A DNA stretch of 64,000 nucleotides from NCBI GenBank assembly GCA_947095585.1, contig OX352761.1, forward strand, positions 130,354,277 through 130,418,276, given 5' to 3'. Position numbers and translations under genes: made by a program. Below the pieces are notes generated by a model. It was given only the letters and a program-made list of their open reading frames with translations. It did not search any database and was not told the DNA's origin. Every line of letters starts with the position of its first letter. The first letter of the stretch is position 1. Positions 36,501 to 48,757 of the stretch are shown piece by piece. Source of the DNA: Nephrocerus scutellatus (Eukaryota > Arthropoda > Insecta > Diptera > Pipunculidae).

Positions 36501-38606
36501 TGCGATATTTGTGGTTCCGCTCATAATTTCGGTCATCACAGCTACAAATTTCAATTTGCAGTGTACTAATATTTGTGTTATAAATTTTGTTTTTGTTGCT
36601 TTTATTTCAATCTGTGCAAAATTACCCAGTGTACACCGAGCAAATATTGTATTTCATGTATAAATAATAAAAATTAAATTTTTAGTTAGTTTTTCTAGTA
36701 GTTTTAATTGAGGTCGTTTCTTATATTTTATTTACTTTTAACACTGACTGAACTCCTTCTTTTATAACTGTTGCAAAATTGGCAATTTGACTTGTAGTTT
36801 CGCTATTTGCTACTGGGAATGGGAAGAGTTATAGAGTTTTATAAAGCTGTGATTACACATAAACATACAAGTATTTTCACGTGGCGAAGTTTAAAGTTCT
36901 TTTTATGAATTATTTTGGCTAAAAGATTGATTTTTGCATCTAGATATTTTGTTACTAATCCAGATTTTCGAGATTTTACCCGCAGCTTCTACAGCTACTA
37001 GAAGCATCAAGAGAATAAATGTTAATTATGAAATATCATATGGGTATTTTGTTGTTGTTTAGTTCTGTAATTAAAAATGTCCTTGTCGATAAATGCTTTT
37101 GTGAAATAAAAATAGTCGTTTATTATGAAAGACAAAAAAAAATTCTTTATTCGGTACAAAAATTAACACAACGATCAAAAAATTAAGTCCTTTTTAATTT
37201 TCAAAATAGTCAAAATTAATTTTCTTAAGCCAAAGATTACGTCTTTTCTATTAACCTGCGTTAGAATGGTAATATTTTTTAAAGAAATACTTTGCTTAAG
37301 CAAGCATGCGTTTTAGAGTATATTGCGTACTGTTTTTAATTAAATCTCTGTTTTATTGAGCACTAGTTAATTATTTTTAACTCTTTTAAAAAATCTTTAA
37401 CTTTTCATGAACCTTGGTTGTCTGTTAGTTTCGACTTTTTTAAGGCCCTCGTTAACGAACTTTAACACGTCTAAGAGAGCTCAATTTTTTGTAGCTCAGT
37501 AGAGTTACAATTTCTAAGCGCTTACATGTGATGCGTGTGGCGTATTGCGTGCGGAACTAGAGAATCATGTAAAAGGGTTTTCAACTTTTTGGTGTATTTT
37601 TTAAATTAATTTCACACGTAGAAATATAAGGTTTTAGTCGATAAACGAAGTCTTTCTTTTATTACCATGTTCAGCGATATAGGTAGGTTTTTAGTGAGTT
37701 GGAAGGAGAAAGCTTGATTCCACCGAGAATCCACTGAAAGTCAATTAAATGAGATGACTTTCGGTGCAAGCATGAATATTCTATAAGTCAAAACAACAAC
37801 AAATTGACAAACATACACGCAAGCACAAGCGATGCTTCGCTAAGTGTAGGTACAACGTTCATTGGCATGAGTTTCATTCCCATGCCTGTATAGCCACTCT
37901 CTAAAGTTAACAATTTAAAAATTAAACGAGCAAAAGTGTTTTCATATCCTAATAAACAGTGTTCTGCTATTACCTTTAACCGAACGCACCCGTTTTCGAC
38001 TAACCAATCAAATCCAAGCTTCTATTCGTTGTCTTTCCGGATATGAGAACAGTAGAATCAAGCGTACCCAAGCTCATATTTTGGTCGAAATTTTCTTCAT
38101 TCCCGAAAAATTGTTTAAGGAGTTAGGTCGTGCTCTCGGTGTCCGCGTTCACACTTGGTGATAGGAAAGAATAAGGAAATATTGTTAATTAAAAATTATA
38201 AAAAGATTTTTACCGTTTTCTAAGGTGAGATTCTCGTTTTTCTTTTTTTTTTTGTAATTTAAACATTAGAATGCAGTCGATTATTTAATTTTAAACTTTG
38301 ACAACAAGAAACAGAAATTTGTGTGTATTGAGATTTTATATGCAAAGAGTAAAATGGCGTCTTGAATTCCGAAAAAATTTCCCATTTTTGTTTGTCGAAA
38401 AAAGAAAACGGGATTATTTTTTATTTACAAATAGAACTTTCAGTTCTTAACACTTCAAAATTTTGTGATAGATTTTTAATTTCTGTGTGAGTTAATGAAT
38501 AACTAAAAATTTTCAGATCCTACCTAGTTAAAAGCTGGGCGTATAGTTTGGTTTTAATTCCACGCGCATTGGTTGACGCAGCTAAAGAAAAACCTCGTCA
38601 ACCAAA

Positions 38607-41600
38607 ATGGCGGACGACGAACAATTTTCACTTTGTTGGAACAATTTCAATAGCAATTTGTCTGCTGGTTTCCACGAATCTTTATGTCGTGGTGATCTAG
38701 TGGATGTTACCCTAGCTGCTGAAGGGCAATTTGTTAAGGCGCATCGTCTTGTGTTGTCTGTTTGTTCGCCTTATTTTCGCAAGATGTTTACCCAGATGCC
38801 AGCCAATCAACACGCATTTGGTGAGTTAACAACTGGGTCAATTTTTTGGATCTTCTAATTTATGAATGTATTTATTATTTTTATTTGCAGTGTTTCTAAA
38901 AGATGTGAGCCATTCTGCATTAAAGGACCTAATACAGTTTATGTATTGTGGGGAGGTGAATGTTAAACAAGAAGCTCTACCGGCTTTCATTAGTACAGCA
39001 GAGGCTCTTCAAATCAAGGGGTTAACTGATGTAAGTACACAATTCATAATTATATATTTCATGTTTACGAAAATTTCAAAACGATGCGCATGCACGTATG
39101 TATTTTTATTCTTGTTAAATTCGTGTGTATATAAATAAGAGAGCGTCGAATGCGCACGCATAAAATTGGAAATATGGGGTGAATTACTGGAGTTCGTACA
39201 TTTTTCTCAAAGTTTTTGAACAATTAAAATAAAAAATTATGATGCTAAGGGCTTAAAAGTACACTTATATGCCAAATACAAACATTTATCTCACTACGAA
39301 CAACCAAATACCATGAAAGGGCAGAACACCTTAAAATGAAAATGATTGTTTCGCCATTTCGATTTTATTAATTTTTTTTTTACCATGGAAATCTACTTTT
39401 CACTTTTGTGTTGCGTTAACGTTGCACGATTTTTCAAACCAAAATTGATAATTCGTAAAATCATGCCTAAAACATCGTTAACTGGGTAATAAATAATAAA
39501 TAAATATCAATAACAACAATCCTTTTTATTTTTAAATTGTATTTTTTCGGTTACAATCGCCAAATTATTTGTTTTTGAGGTCGGCCTTATTCACAGATTA
39601 ACGAGATTTTTTGTTGTGACAATTTTAAAGTTTTGTAATTCATTTAATTAAACATATTGTTTATCAAAATATTTGTTAGTTAGTTTTTCCGTATAAATTA
39701 AGTAAAAAGAGTTTTGGCACTGGTAAGAGCTTTTTACAATTTCCCGTAGAAAATCGTTGGCAAATTCGTCGGCCTTTTGCTGGTTTCTTTAAAGCTATTT
39801 TGCCATTATAAACAGGAAAATAATGAAACGAAAAGATCAAATGAAAAAACCATTAATCTTTATTAGCCTTTTTAAAATTACATCAGTAGTAAGGCGTTTT
39901 GCCATTATTTATTATTTTAAAAACATTTCTAAGTTATGTAATAAGCAAATGGCTAAAAAGTTGTTCTGCCATTCAGTGTTTTATTAAACTTGATTCCAAA
40001 GCAGCAACATTTGAAAATCCATTAAATTATTTTGCCGGCGAATATACGAATAGAATTTTGTCACCAGATATTCTCGAATAGAGAATTTTTTCACTAGATA
40101 TTCTCGGCAACAGAAAGACAGAAATATGATATTGGTGTTGATTAAAAGAGCAGAGATTAAGTAAATAAATGAAAAAACGTCTTGATAGCTTTTAAGGCGT
40201 TTTGTTTTGCCCATTTACGGTAGACTTATGCAGAGTACAGCAAATATTTTCATAGTGTAATCAGTCCTTAAATCCTCCTGCTTGGTGAGATAATCAAGGG
40301 GGGGAGGTTGAATTATTATTAATGTAGGTTAAACCTGAGTTACTCAAAGATATAACGATATTTGGCGTATTGATCTAACAAAATTATTCGAAAAAAATGT
40401 GCATGCGATGTCACCGAGAAGGTATTTTATCTTTACACGCCAATTTACTACAAAACAATTTCGTCGAGAAGTGACTCTTATAAAGCGTGGTAAAGTTCAG
40501 ATTTCTTTTTCGTGGTTTTGGTTTGACGTTCTATTTGCAAACTATAGGCCGGTGATTTATTGCAAAGTTTTGTAACCACTGTAACTTTGCTACCCGTCGG
40601 CAATCGACTGGTAAGGTAAGGTTTCGTGTACTCAGCAAGATGGCGAAGAGAGCAAGCAAACTTATTAAATTCTCTATATTAACTTCACTTGCCCGTGGGT
40701 CGTCGGTCGGTCGTCTGTCGTGGATTCTTGCGATCAATTTTTAACCCACGGCCCGATTTTATTGAAATTTTTCACACATGTGTATTTCCGGAGACAACAC
40801 TTTCTATTAAATTTTGAAGCCCCTCGGGCTGCGGGGTCGGGGGGCTCCCAAACAAATTTGGCGTTTTCATAAATTAGTTCAGAGCAGTCAAAGAGTTCTC
40901 AAGATAAATGTTCGTGTTTCTTATTTGCTCAGAGTATGAGCGTGCTCTAAGTGCTCAGAATAAAATGATCTGAGCTTTTTCAATTTTAACATCTGATGTC
41001 AAATGTTTGTTTCGATGATTTTCTCCTACAATAAAAAAAAATGGCCCAGGATCGAGGGGCTCCCATATCAATTTCTGCGATTAGAGAATTTAGATGAAAA
41101 ATTTTAATTTTTATGGGTTGTTTTTTTTTCTCTGTTTGATTTGACATTTTGGTTTGGCATTACCGCGAAACCTTTTTTACGACCATCTTATAGCTCTTTC
41201 GATTTGCGGTGTAAAGTTAAGAATTCTCTCTCGTGGTTTTGGTTTGGCATTCTATTTACAAAGCATTTCACCACGAAACTTTGTTACTTTCCTTTTATTA
41301 ATTTTTGTAATGAATTTATAAACATGTCAACCAACCATTCCCAAAATCTAATGAGCAACATTTTTTTTTTAAATGTTACAGAGTGATCCTCCACCGTCAC
41401 AATCGCCGGCGAAACCTTCAACGCCAGCTCCACAACCAGTGCCCGCCCAACAACAGCAACATATTACATCACCTCGTGTAAGACAAAGAACAAGTACAAG
41501 TCGATCGTATAAGATTGAAAGCATAGACGATTCTGGCGATGACAACAAACAGGGTACACAAATCGTCATTCAAACAGCCGCACCACCACAACAAACACAA

Positions 41601-42162
41601 CAAACTACTATAGTACAACAACAACACCATCAACAGCAGCAGCAACTCCAACACCAGCAACAACAACAACCACAACAACACCACCATCAGCAACAAGCTA
41701 CTACAACAGTTGTTAGTCAAAAGAGGCCTGCAGCACAAAGAAGTATTAGTACGCCGCACACAAAACGTGTGAAAAATACGGTCGATCCATTGGAAGCAAA
41801 TGAACCAGTTACACAACAAATCTCAGTCCAAACCGTGGTTGCGGAAAGCAAAACCCAAAGTGAACCAGAATTTATTGACTTACCTATAGAATTGCCAACG
41901 AAATCAGAACCAGACTATGCGGAAGAAACGGGAGAAGTTGAGACTGCAGAACAAGATACAAATTATGTAGAAGATGATACATATGGAGATATGCGATATG
42001 ATGAAAGCTACTTTACTGAAAATGAGGAGGCAGCAAATACGACGGCTGGTGGTGGTGCAGTCGGAGCAACAACATCTAAAGCGATAGTAAAACAACAGGC
42101 GACTTCATTCTCGGATTCAAATTATGTGGACACGGCGGATCAATCGGCAAATGAAGCACAAG
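38607..42162 (+). CDS. mod(mdg4): mod(mdg4): constant coding exons (BTB domain plus Gln-rich region)
   Basis: Shared N-terminal part of the mod(mdg4) chromatin/insulator protein family. Three coding exons: 38607-38820, 38891-39030 and 41382-42162; introns are phase 1 then phase 0, and the last donor AAG|GTTAGT leaves one base (phase 1). Constant part: 378 codons plus that base. It starts [17 protein letters not shown] and is almost the Drosophila sequence. Residues 1-118 are the BTB/POZ domain used for self-association ([43 protein letters not shown]). Exon 3 encodes a Pro/Gln region (41400-41700) and conserved blocks such as RYxIE-like [24 protein letters not shown] and [14 protein letters not shown] context CAAAATGG. 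The 2.35-kb second intron carries an element A copy. Known roles in Drosophila: gypsy insulator, position-effect variegation, meiotic pairing (isoform-dependent). Confidence 0.96.
39031..41381 (+). other. mod(mdg4) intron 2
   Basis: Between GAT|GTAAGT (39031) and ATGTTACAG (41381). Contains element A (40668-41125), flanked by pieces of the 'gtggttttggtttggcattc' repeat. No coding signal. Confidence 0.85.
40668..41125 (+). repeat. element A copy, plus orientation
   Basis: Near-identical to the first and last parts of 49885-50780 on the opposite strand, including 'cgtcggtcggtcgtctgtcg', 'gagtatgagcgtgctctaag' and 'ggcccaggatcgaggggct'. It lacks that copy's internal ~300 bases. Confidence 0.85.
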
Positions 42163-42764
42163 GTTAGTTAAAAACTATATAACATTATTTTTAACTATGT
42201 GGGTGAGGTCCAACCCAAGACAAGCATGCGCGATAGCGTCGTGGTATAAGCATATTTCGGTTTCTGTTTTCATAAAATTTGAATATGAGTCACATGAATT
42301 GTGATGTAAGTAAAAACATTAAACTTAATCAACATACGAATATTTATAAAGATTAATTAAAAAATGCTTCGAAATGAACGTGTCTTGCGCTTGTCACCTC
42401 TCACCACGTTGAAAAGGGGTTTTAAACGTTTTCCGCACATTATTATGATGGTGGGTTAAAAAAATTAACAGAAATGACGTTTAAGGTCTCCCGTTTCAAT
42501 GAAATATTTAAATGCAATTATTTTATATAAACAATTTAAATGTCCTTAGTTTGTAAAAAATGGGTATAACGTTTACAACGCGCGCTAAGGGGCAATTACT
42601 TTCCCAGACTATATAACTTTTCACAGTTGCATAATTTTGTTATATCCCAAAATGCCAAACTTCATAAATTAATGTCATTTTTCATTTGCTGGATGGAGTC
42701 CAAACCGTACTGGACCCGGGGTATGGTTTGATTGATTTTGTGTTCCAATTGCACAGTTTTGTAA

Positions 42765-42908
42765 GGGCGCTCTCACAATGAAAAACTATACTTAAGACTT
42801 ACAGGATTGTATTGATTTTGGTTTTGTTGAAACAAACATTTTTGCTTTTATGTTAGAAATCCATACAATCCTGTAAGTCTTAAATCTTAAGTTTTTCATT
42901 GTGAGAGT
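42765..42908. repeat. foldback MITE, GGGCGCTCTCAC family
   Basis: The left end GGGCGCTCTCACAATGAAAA and the right end, reversed, CTCTCACAATGAAAAACTTA form an imperfect inverted repeat of about 55 bases around an 'aacaaaca' loop. Relatives at 46831-46983 and 63694-63813; end fragments near 21875 and 22415. Confidence 0.75.
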
Positions 42909-44804
42909 AGTGTTACCGATACTAACTTTGCTATACCCGCCTTCGATGATTGCGGCGACGGGTTTGATTTCGTTTTTCGGTTTGGCGTTGCATTTGCACA
43001 GCGTTTACCGCAAAAACTCTTGTCAGTTTGACAGCTTACCCGTGGGTTTGGTTTGTGCAATTGGAAGGAGACAAATATGTTTGACATATTTTAAAATATT
43101 AAGCAAGGCATATTCTCTGATTCCTTACTAATATAATAGTAAGATATTCATCTTTTAAAATAAATTTATTAAAAAAAAATTATTGGGAAAGTAATTGCAA
43201 TTCGAGAAACGTATCGCGCGATCGCGTTTTGCTTGTGTTATTTGCATCGTTGCAATTACATACAGTTTTACGTATATTAGAATCTGTGAAGTGGTAAATG
43301 AATCTTAAAAATAAAAAAGTTCCGGACTCTTGACGGACGGAAGAAACATGCTGCATATGCTGCAAGAAGAATAAACTGATGATGATGTCGTCGTGGCTTT
43401 GATCCTGGTGAACACATTAATATAGGTGGGTTGTTTTCATAATTCGTATTTTTTTTAAATGTTTTAACAGATTTTGATTATGGATTTCCAAAACTACTCA
43501 TCTCTACAAAATAACTTAATCAGAGTCTGTTGACATTTTATTCCCAAAAAATCATATATATTATATTACTATATTGTTATATAAATATTCGATTTCACTT
43601 CGCGTATATTTTGTTGGGTCATTTAACGCGCTCGGTTTTACGTTTTTTGTTAAAGTTTTAAAGTTAAAAAGTGATAACTAAAAAGAAGACGGTAAGTTTA
43701 AATATTTTAATCGTAAGTATTTTTAATTTTATATGAAACAACAAAGCAGTCGAAATTAAAATTTTAGTAATTTATATTTTTTCTATAAAAATTTGCACGG
43801 TATGGTTGTGTTTTTTAATATATTGATTCAAAGGTAATTGGAGAGGTGGTATAGGTTTTTTGTTTTACATACATATTTGATGTTGACATTTTCGTTGTTC
43901 GTCGCTTGGAAACTAAGGTCAAACGCAGATTTTGTAAATCCAGCCCAGTTTATATTTTATTCAAGTCATATAGGGTCATTATAAAATAATTTGTTTCCCA
44001 TAATTGCTTTTTTTTTTTTTTTTGTAAGTTGCCTTCCAATATGGAACGGAATTTTGGATCGGCTATTGCCTCGCTGGTTTGGCAGGTGAACAATAGGTAT
44101 GAACATCAATTTTCCATGAAAAAAGGATATTCCTTTGGAATAAGAAAACTTGTTTTGACTTGTTTTTCACACGCCCATAAAAGAAAGTGACTGTTTCATA
44201 CACTAGCTTCGAAAGTAGCCGTTACACAATCGGGGCAAAAATACTTTCGTTACTGCAGTCATAGCGAACATACATCCCCAGAGTTATTTTGCATTGCGCA
44301 TAACCTGTTTTGGTCGTGTGCACTTGGCTACCACAGGCTACGTTAACTTTCCTCAATCGTATACTATTTTGGGCTGAATTTTCATGATCGTAAGTTGAAG
44401 TGGGTCGAAAAGAAGATTCAAAATTGTTTACGACCTGCGGCGGAAATCATGATACCCTGCTCTCAATGAATAACTTAAGACATAAACTTTTAGAAGAGCT
44501 AGCATAATTAATACAAAAAGGTTTACGTTGTGACAAAGTTTCAAATTGTGACAAGCAGACAAGTTGTTATTGAAGACAACAAAAAATATTTCACATCTGT
44601 ATTTCTTTAAAAGTTTATAAACTTAAGAACTATAAGGGGTGTTTTCATAAACGCCAAAAATCTGCTTAAGTACGACCGAAGTGTTTTTCATTTGCATTGT
44701 TGAACGCATTCATTATGCAGAATATTTGCAGTTAACATGAAGGCCAGACTTTGGTCGTTCTTAAACGTCAAAAAATGGCAGAGAAAAAAAAATTAATTTT
44801 GAAA

Positions 44805-44927
44805 ATATTTTATTTGCCGAGGAACAACAATTGCATTGTCGAATTCCTTTGGAATTGTGAAAACCTGCTGTTTGGCTGGTTTTGACATTCGAATTCCGAA
44901 CTTGCTCGGCAAATAAAATGCAGCTAA
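44805..44927. repeat. MITE, AGCTGTATTTT family
   Basis: Ends 'tattttatttgccgagg' and 'cctgctcggcaaataaaatg'-type inverted sequence; interior 'gtttggctggttttgacatt' as at 28577 and 46659. Confidence 0.6.
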
Positions 44928-44946
44928 TATAATTCGCACATACATT

Positions 44947-45223
44947 TGCTATATTGCTTTCAACAAAATGAGTTTTTGTGGTTAACGGCTGATTAAAGCA
45001 ACAGAAAAACTAACCAAATTTTGGTAAATTTTTTGTTTCATGTGTGTCAACTTATCCATATATAATTTTTAAAAGTCTACTCTGGTGAGAATTATAAATA
45101 AAAATTTGGTTAAATATTTCTTAACCAAAAATTTTTTTTTTTTGGTTAACGCTAACCATTTTCTGATCTATCCAATGTGTTTGTGTTGTAATTTTTATTT
45201 TTTTTTGATGAAAGCAATATAGC
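44947..45223. repeat. MITE with GCTATATTGCTTTC ends
   Basis: Inverted ends GCTATATTGCTTTC and GAAAGCAATATAGC, with nested GGTTAAC-type inverted sequence inside. No coding frame. Confidence 0.65.
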
Positions 45224-46471
45224 AATTATTCACATTAAAAAGATGAACAAAAGCTTAAAGGAGGAAGATTTATTGCATAAAAAATCAGTTATTGCCAAAT
45301 ATGCGATCTTATTCTTGTAAGTTTTTCATTGATGTTTATATCTAGGGCCCATCATGATTTCCAACACAACAATTTTTGGAGGATATCGGGGATTTGGGAT
45401 CTCTGAACACGATACGCCTTCGATTTCGAGAAAAGGTTGCGCCAACAAAAAGGGCGGATATTTTTTCGATTAACAATCTTTTTTTGTGCTGACGATCGAC
45501 AAGTCAATCTGACATTGAACAAGAGCATTTATAGGCGTTTTTTTTTTTTTTTATATATGAGTAATCGGATGAAAATTTAACTTGTCAAAATCCAGATCTG
45601 TTTTTTTACATTCTCCGAGAAAAATGTATTTCTGTATTTTTTTTACTATGATAATTCTCCGATATCTTTTTACTTTGATAAAATACAGAACCTTTCTAAA
45701 CATGACTGATCTTATCTGCCAGATATAATCGGAGAAAAATTATCTCGGAACTCTGGGTCACTGTTTTGATTGTCAATTTTTAATTTGCAACTCTTTGTTT
45801 AATCAAAAGTGGGCATAGAGCTGACTGCATTCTCTTAATAACTGCAGCGCTTTTTTAGCTACAGTACTTAACCTCCAAGAATATTTAAAATTGCAGCAAT
45901 TTGAAGGATATGTGTTGACCTAATTCCTGGTGGTAAGTAAATCTTGCAACCGCAAAACATACATAAACGTTTCATTGCTTAGTCGAAAAATATTAAAAAA
46001 ATTGTATGGAAGTGTCACCTAAATAGCTGTCACCCACGAACCATAGCAGAAAAGTGATTGTCAATTTAATAATCACCTTACGCAAAAGCATTTATTTTGA
46101 TGATGAACAATCAACTATCGCCTTAGCCGATTCCACGATAACACTACCTTAGTGTTTTCTATAGAGGAGTTCATGATACGTAAGTTGAAGTGGGTTGAAA
46201 GGAGGGTATATACGACTCGTGGCAGAAATCATGGTAGAGCCCCTGTCTCTTATTTGCTAATTGGATAGTTTCGTCAACGATATGAAAATGGAACTGCAGT
46301 TTATAGTGCATTTTCATAACTTAACAAGTCATTAAACATTTTGTGCCTGTCTACTGCATGCGGCTTCTCCTTGTGCGTTAAAAGATGTTATTCATAATCT
46401 GCTATGAATAACGGCAAACACTGCCGAGTCTTAAACCGCCGTTAATGCAATTGGTAGCTATTTTATACTTG

Positions 46472-46659
46472 TGCTATATTGCTTTGGCAACACCAGCTTA
46501 GCTTACAACAACAATCGCGTAAAGCCGAAAGTAAATCCAAAGATGTTTTAGGATTTTATAATTATGGTGATCATGATCACCGTAAGACGGTAAAACCAAA
46601 GCTATTGCTTTGAGAATTATGGTAAAGCAAAGCTGGCTTTGCCAAAGCAATATAGCAAT
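46472..46659. repeat. foldback element, GCTATATTGCTTTGG ends
   Basis: Inverted ends TGCTATATTGCTTTGGCAA and TTGCCAAAGCAATATAGCA. The centre carries the palindrome 'atggtgatcatgatcaccgt'. Same family as 36275-36500. Confidence 0.75.
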
Positions 46660-46790
46660 AGCTGTTTTTTAATTGGAATCTGAATTCGAATGTCAAAACC
46701 AGCCAAACGGTAGGTTTTCCAAAGAAGGAATTGGACAGTGCAATTCAAATTCCTTATTCCTCGGCATATAAAATACAGCTAATAGTTCTT
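46659..46790. repeat. MITE, AGCTGTATTTT family
   Basis: Starts 'agctgttttttaattgg' and ends 'cctcggcatataaaatacag'; the interior matches 28577-28717. It directly abuts the foldback element. Confidence 0.65.
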
Positions 46791-46830
46791 TCATTACACA
46801 ATCCATAATTGAAACCATGATAAAGTAATC

Positions 46831-46983
46831 AGGGCGCTCTCACCACGGTAAAACTTTATACTTCAGACTTACAGGATTGTATGGATTTTCAACATAACGT
46901 GCAAAATTTTTTTTTTGTCTAACCATAATCCATACAATCCTGTTAGTCTTAAGTATAAAGTTTTACCATTGTGAAGGCGCCCT
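46831..46983. repeat. foldback MITE, GGGCGCTCTCAC family
   Basis: Ends AGGGCGCTCTCACCACGGTA and, reversed, AGGGCGCCTTCACAATGGTA; the arms pair for about 60 bases including 'acttacaggattgtatgg'. It sits immediately before the duplicated segment. Confidence 0.8.
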
Positions 46984-47838
46984 AAGTTTTCCCCCTGGTT
47001 TTTGTGTGGCTATTTTTGGCAATGAAACGGAAACTGACACAAAAATTTTGACATGCATTGTCATGTAGGATTATCTGTTGTTATTAGAGTATTGAAGATA
47101 AACCTTACCCGCCGAACGCTTATGGCAAGCACAGTTATAGTTTTGGTTAGGTAAGTTCCAAATAAAAGGCGAAATTCTTTAAATCAGAAGAAATCGTTTT
47201 AGTTCAGGTAACGTAGTACAAAAAAAGATATCGCTGAAAATATTTCTATTGCAGCAGTTAGAGGAAATCGATTGATAGGATCCAAATCTCCAAGATCTTC
47301 AAATGCTAACAAAGAAATTAATACTGGTGCGAAATGTATAATTGAAATATGTAATTACTAATGCTTTTTTCTTTTATTGTTTAATTACACGTTTTCTTCT
47401 TTCGGGTATTATAATTATTCCAATATATAATAGAACAAAATCAATTTATTAAAAAGCAATTGACACAAGACCAGACAAAAATGTCAATTGTCAAGAACAG
47501 TCCTAACAACCTATTAAATACATCCAATTTTGATAGAGGAATTTAAGTTATTTTATTTGAATACCAATTCCCAATTCCTCGGCAAATAAAATACTATTAT
47601 TAGACCGTGTTTTCATCGTGATAATATATTAGTATTTTTGTTTGTAAGCTATTATATTTTTGATAGCAAGTATAATGTAAAATAAACTTAATCTATCTAC
47701 TTCGCTTTTTCCATCTGTATATATAATACTAATATATTACTTTTTTATGTTGATGGAAACACTGCCTTAGTCTTAACGTCAAATAAGTATTTGACAACAC
47801 GGCCTTAGTCTTAACGTCAACTAAGTATTTGACAAATA

Positions 47839-48757
47839 GGGTCTATTCTTTTATTCAACCCGAGCGAGCAGTGTACGTCAAAAATTTACACTGTGTTCTT
47901 TTATTCACCCGGGGTAATTTTACTCTGTACTTTGTGTTTTTTATTATGAACCGAGCACGACACGGTGTATACACAGTTTCCTATTTTTTACTCTGAAGTG
48001 AATATCAGTGTAAGGCAGAGTAAAAATCTAGTAGCCCTGAAAAGTTTGCTGTCACATAAAAATAACGGACAAATGGATAATTCTCGTAAATCAGACAGTA
48101 AGTTTAATTCATAAAAAATACACACATAAAAAATTTATAAAATAAAATACATTATTTATATTTTAATATATTTTTCTCTGTTATATTTTACTAATCATTT
48201 TTATATTTTAGCTTTCCATTGGACTCATGATCAAACAATGAGCCTTATAAGTTTGATTAAAGACAATTATGACCAATTAGCATCAGGTGTGAAGAAAACC
48301 ATTTTTCAAAAAGTTGGTGAAGAATTTAATAAAGATTCCAGTTTGAACCTAACGTGGGATCAAATTGAAAACAAATGGAAGAGCTTAGTACGTCCGTACA
48401 AAAAAACAAAAGAACGCAATGAAACAACAGGAAACAATAGGAATAGTTTTGGAATTTTTACGATGCTATTGATGAAATAGTTAAAGAATCACCCGAAATA
48501 ACAGCTGTAGCAAGATTTTCGGAAACAAATTATTTGCTATTATATTTAATAATGTATCCATTTTTTATTTTATTTTTTCACACGAATTAAAATCGGTTTC
48601 TCAAATGTTTACTCGGTTTTACTCGGTTCTGTTTTTTATTCAACCCGAGCGAGTAAAGTTACCCAGTGTACACACCGAACATTTTTACACCGTGCAACAC
48701 TCGCTCGGTGTACTCCGGGTAACTTTACTCGCTCGGGTTGAATAAAAGAATAGACCC
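47839..48757 (+). mobile_element. PIF/Harbinger-like DNA element, 919 bp, with Myb/SANT-like gene
   Basis: Inverted ends of about 30 bases beginning GGGTCTATTCTTTTATTCAA, flanked on both sides by ATA (47836-47838, 48758-48760), a 3-base duplication as in PIF/Harbinger. The right end contains an extra internal palindrome (about 48627-48742). It encodes a two-exon Myb/SANT-like protein but no transposase, so it is a deleted, non-autonomous copy. Confidence 0.75.
48073..48575 (+). pseudogene. Myb/SANT-like DNA-binding protein of the Harbinger-like element
   Basis: Exon 1 is 48073-48097 (MDNSRKSD, donor GTAAGT); exon 2 starts 48212 after TATTTTAG, phase 1. The sequence continues FHWTHDQTMSLISLIKD, with the three-helix Myb/SANT pattern W..., F..VG-EF, and LTWDQIENKWKSL. 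After residue 80 or so the frame slips: the expected W-NFYDAIDEIVKESPEI continues in the +1 frame from about 48443, so one base appears to be missing in the AGTTTTGG run. Harbinger elements often carry such a Myb-like second protein. Non-functional as read. Confidence 0.7.

Larger units (their letters stand above)
34284..38606. other. intergenic upstream of mod(mdg4)
   Basis: Holds the nested MITE cluster (34481-35546), an A/C-rich 12-bp-type tandem repeat (36060-36245) and a foldback element (36275-36500). A possible 5' UTR intron of mod(mdg4) lies just upstream of its ATG: donor-like CTAAG|GTGAGA at 38225 and acceptor-like TTTTCAG ending 38516. No other gene seen. Confidence 0.6.
42163..46989 (+). 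other. last common intron of mod(mdg4), proximal part
   Basis: No exon with FLYWCH signature seen on either strand. Holds several MITEs (listed) and a possible non-coding first exon near 43600-43691 ending AGACG|GTAAGT. Splice-donor-like GGGTGAGG (42200-42208) and GTAAGTA (42306-42312) lie shortly after the last common donor. Confidence 0.6.

Noticed and set aside
42896..43131. Short frames on both strands
   Set aside because: They fall in a degenerate repeat shared with 22.0, 29.9, 40.5 and 41.2 kb.
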